Shown here: piece by piece, positions 1 through 10,114 of the stretch
Layout: every line of letters begins with the position of its first letter
How positions within the stretch are numbered: the first letter of the stretch is position 1
Assembly: GCA_964498075.1 (NCBI GenBank)
Contig: CAZCGA010000158.1
Location: forward strand, 1 to 13,317
DNA length: 13,317 bases
From: CAZCGA01 sp964498075
GTDB lineage: Bacteria > Desulfobacterota > Binatia > HRBIN30
Direction of reading: 5' to 3'
Notes under the pieces: model-generated
Seen by the model: the letters and a program-made list of their open reading frames with translations, nothing else
Told to the model about the DNA's origin: nothing
Databases searched by the model: none
Translations under genes and position numbers: made by a program

Positions 1-1
1 G

Positions 2-967
2 CTCTACCTCGACGACGAGTACGCTGGGAGGACGCGCTGGGGAACGATCATCGCGCCGCCGATCATCGTGCAAACCATGGACACGCTGCGCGCCGTCGGC
101 CACAGCGGCCTCCCCGAAGGGCTGCCGGGGGTGCACTCGATCTGGACCGGCTCACTGTACGAGTGGGCCCGCCCGGTGAAGCTCGGCGACCGCATCCGCG
201 CCGACTCGTATCTGAAGGAGGTGGTCGAACGGCACAGCACCTTCGGCGGCGGGCGCTCCGTGTACCAGACCTACGAGGCGAAGTACCACGATCAGGACGG
301 CCAGTACCTCGGCGTGCGCAACGACACCTGGATCCGCATCGAGCGCGCCAAGACGCGGGAGAAGAAGAAGTACGGCGAGATCCAGCTGGCGCAGTGGACG
401 CCGCAAGACATCGAGCGCTTCATGGACGAATACCGCAACGAGAAGCGGACCGTCGAACGCTACTGGGACGACGTGACAGTGGGCGACGCGCTCAACAAGC
501 TCATCAAAGGCCCGCTCACGCCGACCGCCGAGATCGCCTTCGAGTCGTACTTCGGCATCTACCTTGTCGGCAACAAGGTCGCGGCGAATCTTTACGCGAA
601 GCACCCGGCCCTGATGATTCCGAACGAGCAAGGCGTCCCGGAGCCGCCCCAGCGGGTGCATTGGGACAACGCCTTCACGCAGCGCTTGCTCGGCCTGCCC
701 GGCGCCTACGACCTGGGGCCGGAACGCTGCTCGTGGCTGATCCAAGGCATGACCGATTGGATCGGCGACAACGGCCTCCTCACCCGCATCGAGGCGCGCT
801 ACCACAAGTTCAACTACATGGGTGACGTCACCTGGGTGCGCGGCAAAGTGGCCGACAAGTTCGAGCGCGACGGCAAAGGCTACGTGCGTTGCTCGCTGGA
901 ATGCATCAACCATCGTGACGAGGTGACCGCCACGGCCATCGCCGAAGCGGAGCTGCCGCGCCGCTGA
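2..967 (+). CDS. MaoC / FAS1-like acyl dehydratase, 5' end missing
   Basis: The frame is open from the first base of the window, so the true start lies upstream; about 321 residues are visible. Two hot-dog halves can be seen. The first begins with a YLDDEYA...RWGTIIAPP block, typical of the N-terminal MaoC dehydratase domain in acyl-CoA hydratases. The second half holds VHWDNAF (about residue 220), SWLIQGMTDWIGDNG and KFNYMGDVTWVRGKV, and ends in the usual strand NHRDEVTATAIAEAELP. Members of this family hydrate or dehydrate enoyl-/3-hydroxyacyl-CoA in the cytoplasm, often in fatty-acid, steroid or isoprenoid side-chain breakdown. It lies 22 nt upstream of a P450 gene on the same strand, which suggests one transcript. 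The exact substrate cannot be read from the sequence. An internal GTG at 68 is not a likely start because the conserved block continues upstream of it. Confidence 0.88.
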   Translation, partial: LYLDDEYAGRTRWGTIIAPPIIVQTMDTLRAVGHSGLPEGLPGVHSIWTGSLYEWARPVKLGDRIRADSYLKEVVERHSTFGGGRSVYQTYEAKYHDQDGQYLGVRNDTWIRIERAKTREKKKYGEIQLAQWTPQDIERFMDEYRNEKRTVERYWDDVTVGDALNKLIKGPLTPTAEIAFESYFGIYLVGNKVAANLYAKHPALMIPNEQGVPEPPQRVHWDNAFTQRLLGLPGAYDLGPERCSWLIQGMTDWIGDNGLLTRIEARYHKFNYMGDVTWVRGKVADKFERDGKGYVRCSLECINHRDEVTATAIAEAELPRR

Positions 968-976
968 GCGTGCCAC

Positions 977-982
977 AGGAGG
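977..982 (+). promoter_or_regulatory. Ribosome binding site of the P450 gene
   Basis: A perfect AGGAGG lies 7 nt before the ATG at 990. It fixes the P450 start and shows that the short gap after the dehydratase stop serves as a translation initiation region. Confidence 0.85.
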
Positions 983-989
983 CGCCCCG

Positions 990-2219
990 ATGAAGCTTGC
1001 CGACGTGGATCTGTGCGACCTTGACCGGTTCGTTGCCGGCGTGCCGCACGACGTGTTCAAACTGTTGCGGCGTGAGGCGCCGGTGTTCCGCCATGCGGAG
1101 CCCAAGGGCGGCCCGGGATTCTGGGTCGTGACCAAGTACGAGGACGTCAGCTTCGTCTCCAAGAACCCGGGTACGTTCGCATCCGGGCGCGGGACCAACA
1201 TCTTCGACGTGCTGCCGGAGCAGCTCCGACAGCAGCAAACGATCATGCTCAACATGGACCCGCCGGCGCACAGCAAGTACCGACGGCTGGTCAGTCAAGG
1301 CTTCACGCCGCGTATCGTGGCGCGCCTGGAGGAACACATCCGCGAGATGGCGCGCCGCATCGTCGATGCCGTCGCAGCGAAAGGCGAGTGCGACTTTGTG
1401 ACCGAGATCGCCGCCGAGCTACCGCTGCAGGTCATCGCCGAGTTCCTCGGGGTTCCGCTGGAGGACCGCCACAAGGTGTTCGAATGGAGCAACCGCCTCA
1501 TCGGCTTTGACGACCCCGAGTTTCAGGGCTCGCGGGAGAACGGTCAGCTCGCGGCGATGGAGATGTACATGTACGCCAACCGGCTGGCGCTGGAGCGCAA
1601 GGAGACTCCACGTGACGACTTGGTGAGCGTGCTCATGCGCGGCGAGGTCGACGGCGAGCGGCTGACGGAGATGGAGTTCGACTCGTTCTTCCTGCTGCTG
1701 GCCGTGGCCGGCAACGAGACCACGCGCAACCTGATCTCCGGCGGCATGCTGGCGCTCATCGAGCATCCCGAGCAGCGCGCCCGGCTGCTCGCCGATCCGT
1801 CGCTGCTGCCCAAGGCGGTCGAAGAGATGTTGCGCTGGGTGTCGCCGGTCATGTACTTCCGGCGCACCGCCACCCGCGACGCCGAGCTGCGCGGCCAGAA
1901 GATCGCCGCAGACGACAAGGTGGTGGTCTACTACCCGTCGGCGAACCGTGACGAGGACGTCTTTCCCAACGCGGACATCTTCGACGTCGGTCGCGCACCG
2001 AACGAGCACCTGGCCTTCGGTATCGGCGAGCATTTCTGTCTGGGCTCGAACTTGGCCCGCATGGAGATCCGGATCATGTTCGAAGAGCTGCTGCGCCGCC
2101 TGCCCGACATCGAGCTGGCTGGCCCTGTCCACCGCCTGCGCTCCAACTTCATCAACGGCATCAAGCGCATGCCGGTACGCTTCACGCCGGAGCGGCAGCA
2201 GCAAGCAGTCGGCGGTTGA
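990..2219 (+). CDS. Cytochrome P450 (bacterial class I, soluble)
   Basis: This 409-residue protein has the normal length for a soluble bacterial P450 and no signal or membrane anchor. Family landmarks are in order: C-helix DPPAHSKYRRL (about 90-100), I-helix AGNETT (240-245, oxygen activation), the ExxR pair E279/R282, and the haem loop FGIGEHFCLG with the thiolate ligand Cys350. The RRTATRDAEL and NRDEDVF blocks resemble proteobacterial and mycobacterial P450s that oxidise terpenoids, sterol side chains or alkyl chains (the CYP111/CYP124/CYP125/CYP142 neighbourhood). That assignment is by eye and the substrate is unknown. The reaction would be NAD(P)H-driven monooxygenation with electrons from a ferredoxin, and a ferredoxin gene follows after 56 nt. 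No ferredoxin reductase gene is visible in the window. Confidence 0.95.
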   Translation: MKLADVDLCDLDRFVAGVPHDVFKLLRREAPVFRHAEPKGGPGFWVVTKYEDVSFVSKNPGTFASGRGTNIFDVLPEQLRQQQTIMLNMDPPAHSKYRRLVSQGFTPRIVARLEEHIREMARRIVDAVAAKGECDFVTEIAAELPLQVIAEFLGVPLEDRHKVFEWSNRLIGFDDPEFQGSRENGQLAAMEMYMYANRLALERKETPRDDLVSVLMRGEVDGERLTEMEFDSFFLLLAVAGNETTRNLISGGMLALIEHPEQRARLLADPSLLPKAVEEMLRWVSPVMYFRRTATRDAELRGQKIAADDKVVVYYPSANRDEDVFPNADIFDVGRAPNEHLAFGIGEHFCLGSNLARMEIRIMFEELLRRLPDIELAGPVHRLRSNFINGIKRMPVRFTPERQQQAVGG

Positions 2220-2275
2220 CCGCAGGCGCGGCGACAGGCAACGTTTGGAACCGAACCCATTCCCCAGAGGCGCCG

Positions 2276-2470
2276 ATGAGAATTCGAATCGACTACGACC
2301 TGTGCGAAGGCAACGCGGTGTGCATGAAGGTCTGCCCCGAAGTCTTCATCGTGGGCGAGGACGACCGCTCGCAGCTCCTCATGAAGAACCCGGGTGAGGA
2401 TCTGCGTGCCAAAGTCGAGGCGGCGGTGCGCCGCTGCCCACGACAGGCGCTGGCCATCGAAGAAGACTGA
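2276..2470 (+). CDS. P450-partner ferredoxin, 3Fe-4S type
   Basis: This 64-residue protein starts at an ATG preceded by AGAGG with a 5-nt spacer. A TTG further upstream in frame is not needed, because the MRIRIDYDLC start matches the family. Cysteines lie at 10, 16, 20 and 54 (C-EGNAV-C-MKV-CP ... CP). In a 4Fe-4S ferredoxin the second ligand would be at residue 13, which is Asn here, so a 3Fe-4S cluster held by C10, C16 and C54 is expected. Such single-cluster ferredoxins pass electrons to actinobacterial and proteobacterial P450s. Cys20 stands where many P450 partners have Ala before Pro and is an extra thiol. Position just after the P450 and the small acidic sequence support the role; the reductase must be encoded elsewhere. 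Confidence 0.92.
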   Translation: MRIRIDYDLCEGNAVCMKVCPEVFIVGEDDRSQLLMKNPGEDLRAKVEAAVRRCPRQALAIEED

Positions 2471-2504
2471 GGTCCCAGCGCAGCGCCGACAGCTGCCTTT
2501 GAGT

Positions 2505-2509
2505 GAGGA
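2505..2509 (+). promoter_or_regulatory. Ribosome binding site that sets the DUF1329 start
   Basis: GAGGA lies 7 nt before the ATG at 2517. The reading frame is open further upstream to 2394, overlapping the ferredoxin gene, but this site and the signal peptide that follows point to 2517. Confidence 0.7.
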
Positions 2510-2516
2510 TCGAACG

Positions 2517-3857
2517 ATGAGGTGCCTCTCGATGACCGCAATCGTGCTTGCGGCGGTGCTGGCGCTGAGCCACCTCGACACCGCGCACGCCGACACCGAC
2601 GGCACCGGGGAGTTGAAACCCGGCGACGTCCTCGACCAGAGCAACTGGCAGAAGGCGAAGGAACTGCTGCCGCCGGAGATCTTGAAGCACTATCAAACTG
2701 GCGAATACAAGAATCCGATCGTCGCGTATCCCCTCGGCAACGCGCATTGGGAGAAGTCGTTCCTCGACGCCACCGAGAAGAACGCCAGTCAGCTCGACGT
2801 CGACGCCCGCGGCACCATCATCGAGAAGGGGTCTGGCAAGCAGCCGACGCTCTACTACGGGCTGCCGTTCCCCATCATCGATCCGAACGACCCAAAGGCC
2901 GGCGTCAAAGTCGTGTGGAACCAGTTCCTCGCTTACTGGTACACCGGCGACACGTACAACCAGGCGCTGGTGATCATGCTCAAGCCAACCGGCATCGACC
3001 GCGAGATCGTCGCCGAAGGCTGGTTCGCGTTTTACGACGGACAGACGCCGAAGTACCGCAAGCAGAACCCTCTCAACCTGCAGAGCCAGTTCCTCGGCGC
3101 GGCCAATACACCGACCGACCTCTCGGGAACCGCCTCGCTCACGTGGCGCTACCGCGACCCGGACAAGCGTGATTCGCAGTGGGCGTTCATCCCAGCGTTG
3201 CGCCGCGTGCGTGCGGTGAGTCCCGCCAACCGTTCCGACGGCTACCTGGGCTCGGACATCAGCGCCGACGATGGATTCTTTTTCGACGGCAAGCCGGAAG
3301 ACTTCGACTGGAAGCTCGTCGGCAAGCGGGATGGCTTGCGGATTGTCGACCCGGAGGCGATCGCGGGTCCGCTCCGGGCCAACCCAGCTCCGGATGGCGG
3401 GTGGATCTCGCTCACCGACCGTAATCCACCGACTGCCGGCTACCGCTTGCCGGGCTGGACGGGAATCTCCTGGGCGCCCACGGATGCGGCGCTGGCGCAG
3501 CGGCCGATGTGGGTCGTCCAAGGAACTCCGCGCGACAAGTACTACCTCTACGGCCGCCTCGAGCTGTGGATCGATGCCGAGACCTGGGACGGTTCGTGGA
3601 ACCGCAAGTTCGACTGGAAGGGCGAGCTGATCCACAACTTCGAGATGATGGCGCGCGTCAATCATGCCGCCGGGCCGGCGGACAATCCGGAATGGGTGCC
3701 TACGGGCACGCAGGTGTGGGCCTGTGCCGAGAACGTGAAGATGAATCGCGCTACGCTCGGCGGTATGCGTCCCGATCCGAAGGCCGCCTTCTACCGCCGC
3801 CCGCACATCAACCCGAACATCTTCGACCCGCAGGCGTTGACCCGCTTGGGCAAGTAA
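2517..3857 (+). CDS. DUF1329 exported protein (outer-membrane lipoprotein-sorting-like)
   Basis: The protein has 446 residues, close to the usual length of the DUF1329 family. It begins with a Sec signal peptide (hydrophobic core about 7-20, cleavage near AHA-D at 25/26), so the mature protein is periplasmic or outer-membrane associated. Family blocks visible are TLYYGLPFPI (111-120), LTWRYRDP (208-215), WAFIPALRRVR (222-232), the DGYLGSDISADDGFFFDGK stretch (241-259) and FDWKLVG (263-269). DUF1329 proteins are thought to share the lipid-cradling LolA/LolB-like fold, and they often lie beside DUF1302 or RND-type genes in operons for hydrophobic substrates; their molecular role is not proven. 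Here the gene follows the ferredoxin by 46 nt, which suggests a role in moving or sensing the P450 substrate or product at the envelope. That role is inferred. Confidence 0.88.
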   Translation: MRCLSMTAIVLAAVLALSHLDTAHADTDGTGELKPGDVLDQSNWQKAKELLPPEILKHYQTGEYKNPIVAYPLGNAHWEKSFLDATEKNASQLDVDARGTIIEKGSGKQPTLYYGLPFPIIDPNDPKAGVKVVWNQFLAYWYTGDTYNQALVIMLKPTGIDREIVAEGWFAFYDGQTPKYRKQNPLNLQSQFLGAANTPTDLSGTASLTWRYRDPDKRDSQWAFIPALRRVRAVSPANRSDGYLGSDISADDGFFFDGKPEDFDWKLVGKRDGLRIVDPEAIAGPLRANPAPDGGWISLTDRNPPTAGYRLPGWTGISWAPTDAALAQRPMWVVQGTPRDKYYLYGRLELWIDAETWDGSWNRKFDWKGELIHNFEMMARVNHAAGPADNPEWVPTGTQVWACAENVKMNRATLGGMRPDPKAAFYRRPHINPNIFDPQALTRLGK

Positions 3858-3944
3858 GCGACGCAACAACCTGCATTGCCCCGCGACCGAACTGCGGGTA
3901 TCTGAGTCGGGGAACGTCGTGCCGCAGCAGCGGCTGCGTCGTCG

Positions 3945-3951
3945 AAGGAGG
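3945..3951 (+). promoter_or_regulatory. Ribosome binding site of the small secreted protein
   Basis: AAGGAGG lies 8 nt before the ATG at 3960, a near-ideal site. A short hairpin (CGCAGC 3923-3928 with GCTGCG 3933-3938) ends 6 nt upstream and leaves the site itself free. Confidence 0.8.
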
Positions 3952-3959
3952 CTCGACCC

Positions 3960-4406
3960 ATGCCGAAAGCTTGGAAGCACTGTGTGTTCCTGGTGGCCAT
4001 CGCACTCGTCCCCTGGGGCGTACGGACCGTCCGCGCCGGGTCGACGAAGTGCACGCTGAAGTTCAACCTCGAAGGCTGGTCCGCCTTTTACAAGACCGCC
4101 AGCGGCAGCGGCACCGTCAGCTGCGACAACGGCCAGACACAACGGATCTCCATCAAGACGAAGGGAGGCGGGTTGACCTTCGGGAAGTCGAAGATCAACG
4201 GCAAGGGAACGTTCTCGGAGGTCGGCGACATCAGCGAGGTGTTGGGGACGTACGCCGCAGCCGAAGCGCACGCCGGAGTCGTCGAGTCGGCGGCGGCGCA
4301 AGTCGTCACCAAAGGCACGGTTTCACTCGCCCTCTCCGGCACCGGCAAGGGTGTCGACATCGGCTTCGGGTTCGGCAACTTCATCATCGGGAAGCGAAAG
4401 CGGTAG
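3960..4406 (+). CDS. Small secreted protein of unknown function
   Basis: The 148-residue precursor starts after a strong AAGGAGG. A signal peptide is clear: Lys/His n-region, hydrophobic core about 9-19, and likely cleavage after VRA at residue 26. The mature part of about 120 residues is rich in Gly, Ser, Thr and Lys. Alternating hydrophobic and polar residues suggest beta strands, as in GWSAFYKTASGSGTVSCDNG (39-58) and KGTVSLALSGTGKG (118-131). Only two cysteines remain in the mature form (31 and 55), which could form a disulfide. I recall similar deltaproteobacterial-type proteins with the same GGGLTFGKSKI and AEAHAG blocks, but no named function. It lies 102 nt after the DUF1329 gene, so it may share that transcript or have its own promoter. 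A bound partner or ligand cannot be inferred. Confidence 0.8.
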   Translation: MPKAWKHCVFLVAIALVPWGVRTVRAGSTKCTLKFNLEGWSAFYKTASGSGTVSCDNGQTQRISIKTKGGGLTFGKSKINGKGTFSEVGDISEVLGTYAAAEAHAGVVESAAAQVVTKGTVSLALSGTGKGVDIGFGFGNFIIGKRKR

Positions 4407-4440
4407 ACGCGTGAGCCTTCACCGTCCGTAGCGTCACCGC
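4400..4440. terminator. Shared hairpin between convergent genes (probable two-way terminator)
   Basis: GCGGT-A-GACGC (4400-4410) pairs with GCGTCACCGC (4431-4440): ten base pairs with one bulged A at 4405. Inside it a second small stem GTGA/TCAC (4411-4414 with 4419-4422) has loop GCCT. The structure overlaps the TAG of the plus-strand gene (4404-4406) and the stop of the minus-strand lipoprotein (4434-4436). No U-run follows on either side, so it is not a textbook intrinsic terminator. Confidence 0.55.
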
Positions 4441-4967
4441 GGCGGGAACCGTTCCAGCGCCTGGCGGACGGCTTCGGCGAATCGTTCTTTGCGCTGCATC
4501 GGGTCGATCGCGACGCTGGCAGAGCCCCGCCAGAGGAGGTGCTGCCGCGTGGGCTCCACGATGTCGAGAACCAGCGACCCCTCTTCGTAGCCGTACACGT
4601 ACGCCTCCTGTGGGCCCCCCGACCCACCGGCCTGGCGGTAGCGGTAGAAATCCTGGAACGTGCTGACGGTCACCTCTCGCACCGTGGCGTGGTAGCCGAC
4701 GAGAAAATCGGGGGTGCCCGCCGCGGACTTCTGGAATCCCTGCGCCGCCAACTGGCGCTCGATCGCGATGCGGATGCGCCGATCGAGCGCCGTCCGTTCC
4801 TCTTCCGATCCGGTGGCCAGTTCCATCGATCCACCCTTCCAGCCGTAGGTACGGTACGCTGAAAAGTTGGCCGTCGGATCATGTTGCGCCTCGACGCGTA
4901 CGGTGCCGCAGCCGGCCAACACCGCGAGCGCCAGCGCGCCGATCACACGTTTACAGGACACGGGCAT
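4434..4967 (-). CDS. DUF4136 family lipoprotein
   Basis: Read from the ATG at 4967, the protein has 177 residues with a lipoprotein signal: basic MPVSCKRV, hydrophobic ALALAVL, and lipobox LAGC with lipidated Cys20. The body shows the DUF4136 pattern: DPTANFSAYRTYGWKG (30-45), DRRIRIAIERQLAAQGFQK (62-80), TPDFLVGYHA (85-94), and a final hydrophobic strand LLWRGSASVAI (144-154). Family members are envelope lipoproteins of unknown function. The same frame stays open through the upstream tRNA-Val gene to 5021, but that stretch is tRNA sequence and not protein. An ATG at 4985 is possible, yet its A is the discriminator base of the tRNA. No clear Shine-Dalgarno precedes either ATG. The gene may be read from the tRNA promoter. 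Confidence 0.85.
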   Translation of the reverse strand: MPVSCKRVIGALALAVLAGCGTVRVEAQHDPTANFSAYRTYGWKGGSMELATGSEEERTALDRRIRIAIERQLAAQGFQKSAAGTPDFLVGYHATVREVTVSTFQDFYRYRQAGGSGGPQEAYVYGYEEGSLVLDIVEPTRQHLLWRGSASVAIDPMQRKERFAEAVRQALERFPPR

Positions 4968-4984
4968 CTGAGAGGTGAGAGACA

Positions 4985-5058
4985 TGGTCGCACGTGGACT
5001 TGAACCACGGACCTCCTGCATGTGAGGCAGGCGCTCTAACCAACTGAGCTATGCGACC
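4985..5058 (-). tRNA. tRNA-Val (anticodon CAC)
   Basis: The full cloverleaf can be drawn on the minus strand. The acceptor stem GGTCGCA pairs with TGCGACC, the D arm is GCTC...GAGC, the anticodon stem CCTGC pairs with GCAGG around loop CTCACAT (anticodon CAC, reading GUG), the variable region is AGGTC, and the T arm is CGTGG/CCACG with loop TTCAAGT. The discriminator is A at 4985. CCA is not encoded. A TATGGT at 5088-5093 (minus strand) could be a -10 box, but I see no good -35. The lipoprotein gene follows directly, and its reading frame runs back into the tRNA. Confidence 0.97.
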
Positions 5059-5146
5059 GTGAGATCCAATCAGGCATCAAGGCGGCTACCATAGCGAACT
5101 TGGCGGTGCAAGCCAGTCCGCCGCGCGCTGACGGCGCCGCGAGAAG

Positions 5147-6256
5147 TCACTCGCGTCGAATGCGAGTCGGGGTGGGCGTTGCGGTTGGAGTGGGCGTCTT
5201 CGGCGCGATGCCGGCCGGCAGGAGTATCCCGATGAAGGTCGGTGTCGGGGTCACGGTGGGCCCGCCAGGGATTTGCACGTGGATGGATGCAACGTTGTTG
5301 CCGTAATCCGATTCGGGCAATTGGTGCTCCGGATTCACTTCCAGCTCCAATGTGTACGTTCCCGGGGGGACGCCCGTGATATCGATCCACTGGCACGGCA
5401 AGTTCGCGGTGTACGTATCGGCCCACCCAGCTTGAATGCCTTGATAGCGGCAGTTGTACAGGGCGGACCGAGCAGCGGCAGGGTCAAAGCGTGAGCCGTC
5501 CTCCATGCAGAAGCCATACTTCCTGCCCGCAGCGACTTGGCCAGTTGCATCGACCAGCCGGTACAGTGCGAAGCCCGAGAAGTGGTAGTGTCGATGGCAC
5601 GCGCTGAACTGGAACAGCGCGTTACCAGCTGGATCGCCCATGACCAAGTCGGCGCCGCCGATGTTTCGCGTTTCGCTGGTGAAGCTCAGAAGCTTGCGGC
5701 GCCCCGGCTTGGCGCATCCTTCGGCGACTTCGCAGTCGCCGGCTGAGAAGGTCCGGAAGCTGATGCTCGGATTGGCTGACGCCGCGCGAAACACCAGGTC
5801 CGGGAGTCCGAGGGGCACCTTGAAAGTGTACGCTTCCTGCCGCACCCAGGCGCTCGCCGCGCCGCGCCGGTCCACCGCTCGCGCACGCCACGTGTACTTG
5901 CCAGGCGCCAAACCCGTAGCCGCGGCCGTGTTCGCCGTTGTCCCACTAGTGGTGAAGCCACTGGCGACCGTTGCAGTACCCGTGGCAGGCGCGAGCCGGT
6001 GCAGCTCCACCTCCAACCTGACTTTGTCGCCGTCTGGGTCCATGACGGCTCCCCGGAAGAACACGCCCACGCCTTGCGGTAGCGCCGTGTTGGGCGGAAA
6101 CGTCGCTCCGGTATCGGTGCGGTATTGGTCCAACCGACTCAGTGTGGGCGGACGGTTCGCGTGAGCGGTTGCCACGCTGCCGAGCCAAAGGAGACCGACC
6201 ATCACGCTCACGTGCGGCAGCTTCCTTCCGTACACCTGTGCAGTCTGGTCGAGCAT
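5147..6256 (-). CDS. Secreted lysyl oxidase homologue with FN3-like domain and Thr-Pro tail
   Basis: The 369-residue protein has a signal peptide (core about 17-30, cleavage near AHA at 33). A fibronectin/Ig-like domain follows (about 60-147; DPDGDKVRLEVELHRL, YTWRARAVDRRG). The lysyl oxidase domain covers about 150-330. The copper site is ACHRHYH, with His221, His223 and His225. GRKYGFCMED holds Lys246 and DTYTANLPCQWIDITGVPPG holds Tyr282; these match the Lys and Tyr that form lysyl tyrosylquinone in animal LOX. PESDYGNN (314-321) also matches. The C-terminus is a TPTPT-rich, low-complexity tail. Animal LOX oxidatively deaminates peptidyl lysine; a bacterial enzyme could act on primary amines or cell-surface proteins. 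The start at 6256 has only a weak ribosome site. The gene lies 75 nt after the SNF2 stop, so the two may be cotranscribed, although an inverted repeat sits between them. Confidence 0.9.
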   Translation of the reverse strand: MLDQTAQVYGRKLPHVSVMVGLLWLGSVATAHANRPPTLSRLDQYRTDTGATFPPNTALPQGVGVFFRGAVMDPDGDKVRLEVELHRLAPATGTATVASGFTTSGTTANTAAATGLAPGKYTWRARAVDRRGAASAWVRQEAYTFKVPLGLPDLVFRAASANPSISFRTFSAGDCEVAEGCAKPGRRKLLSFTSETRNIGGADLVMGDPAGNALFQFSACHRHYHFSGFALYRLVDATGQVAAGRKYGFCMEDGSRFDPAAARSALYNCRYQGIQAGWADTYTANLPCQWIDITGVPPGTYTLELEVNPEHQLPESDYGNNVASIHVQIPGGPTVTPTPTFIGILLPAGIAPKTPTPTATPTPTRIRRE

Positions 6257-6266
6257 CTACGGCGCC

Positions 6267-6306
6267 TGTGGCAGTGGGAACAGCCCGTAGCTCAGCCGCT
6301 GCCACA
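6267..6306. other. Inverted repeat between the SNF2 gene and the lysyl oxidase start
   Basis: TGTGGCAG (6267-6274) and CTGCCACA (6299-6306) are perfect 8-bp arms with a 24-nt spacer, in which GGG and CCC (6276-6278, 6284-6286) could pair as well. The repeat ends 10 nt upstream of the lysyl oxidase ATG (minus strand) and begins 25 nt after the SNF2 stop. It could end SNF2 transcription or act as an operator or leader structure for the oxidase. No U-run is present. Confidence 0.4.
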
Positions 6307-6331
6307 CTGTCAATGAAAGCTGGGATGCCTC

Positions 6332-10114
<3,783 letters not shown>

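Noticed and set aside
152..1276. Long minus-strand frame opposite the dehydratase and P450 genes
   Set aside because: It mirrors strongly supported plus-strand genes, is rich in Arg/Val/Ala as expected for a GC-rich shadow, and shows no family.
3880..3938. Terminator between DUF1329 and the small secreted gene
   Set aside because: CCCGC/GCGGG (3880-3884, 3894-3898) and CGCAGC/GCTGCG (3923-3938) are short stems without U-runs; common by chance at this GC content.
4986..5021. N-terminal extension of the lipoprotein (MQEVRGSSPRAT)
   Set aside because: These codons are tRNA-Val sequence read in the antisense-annotated frame, a common gene-calling artefact. The lipoprotein signal starts at 4967.
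5088..5115. Sigma-70-like promoter for tRNA-Val
   Set aside because: TATGGT is an acceptable -10, but the best -35 at correct spacing (TGGCTT) matches only two consensus bases.
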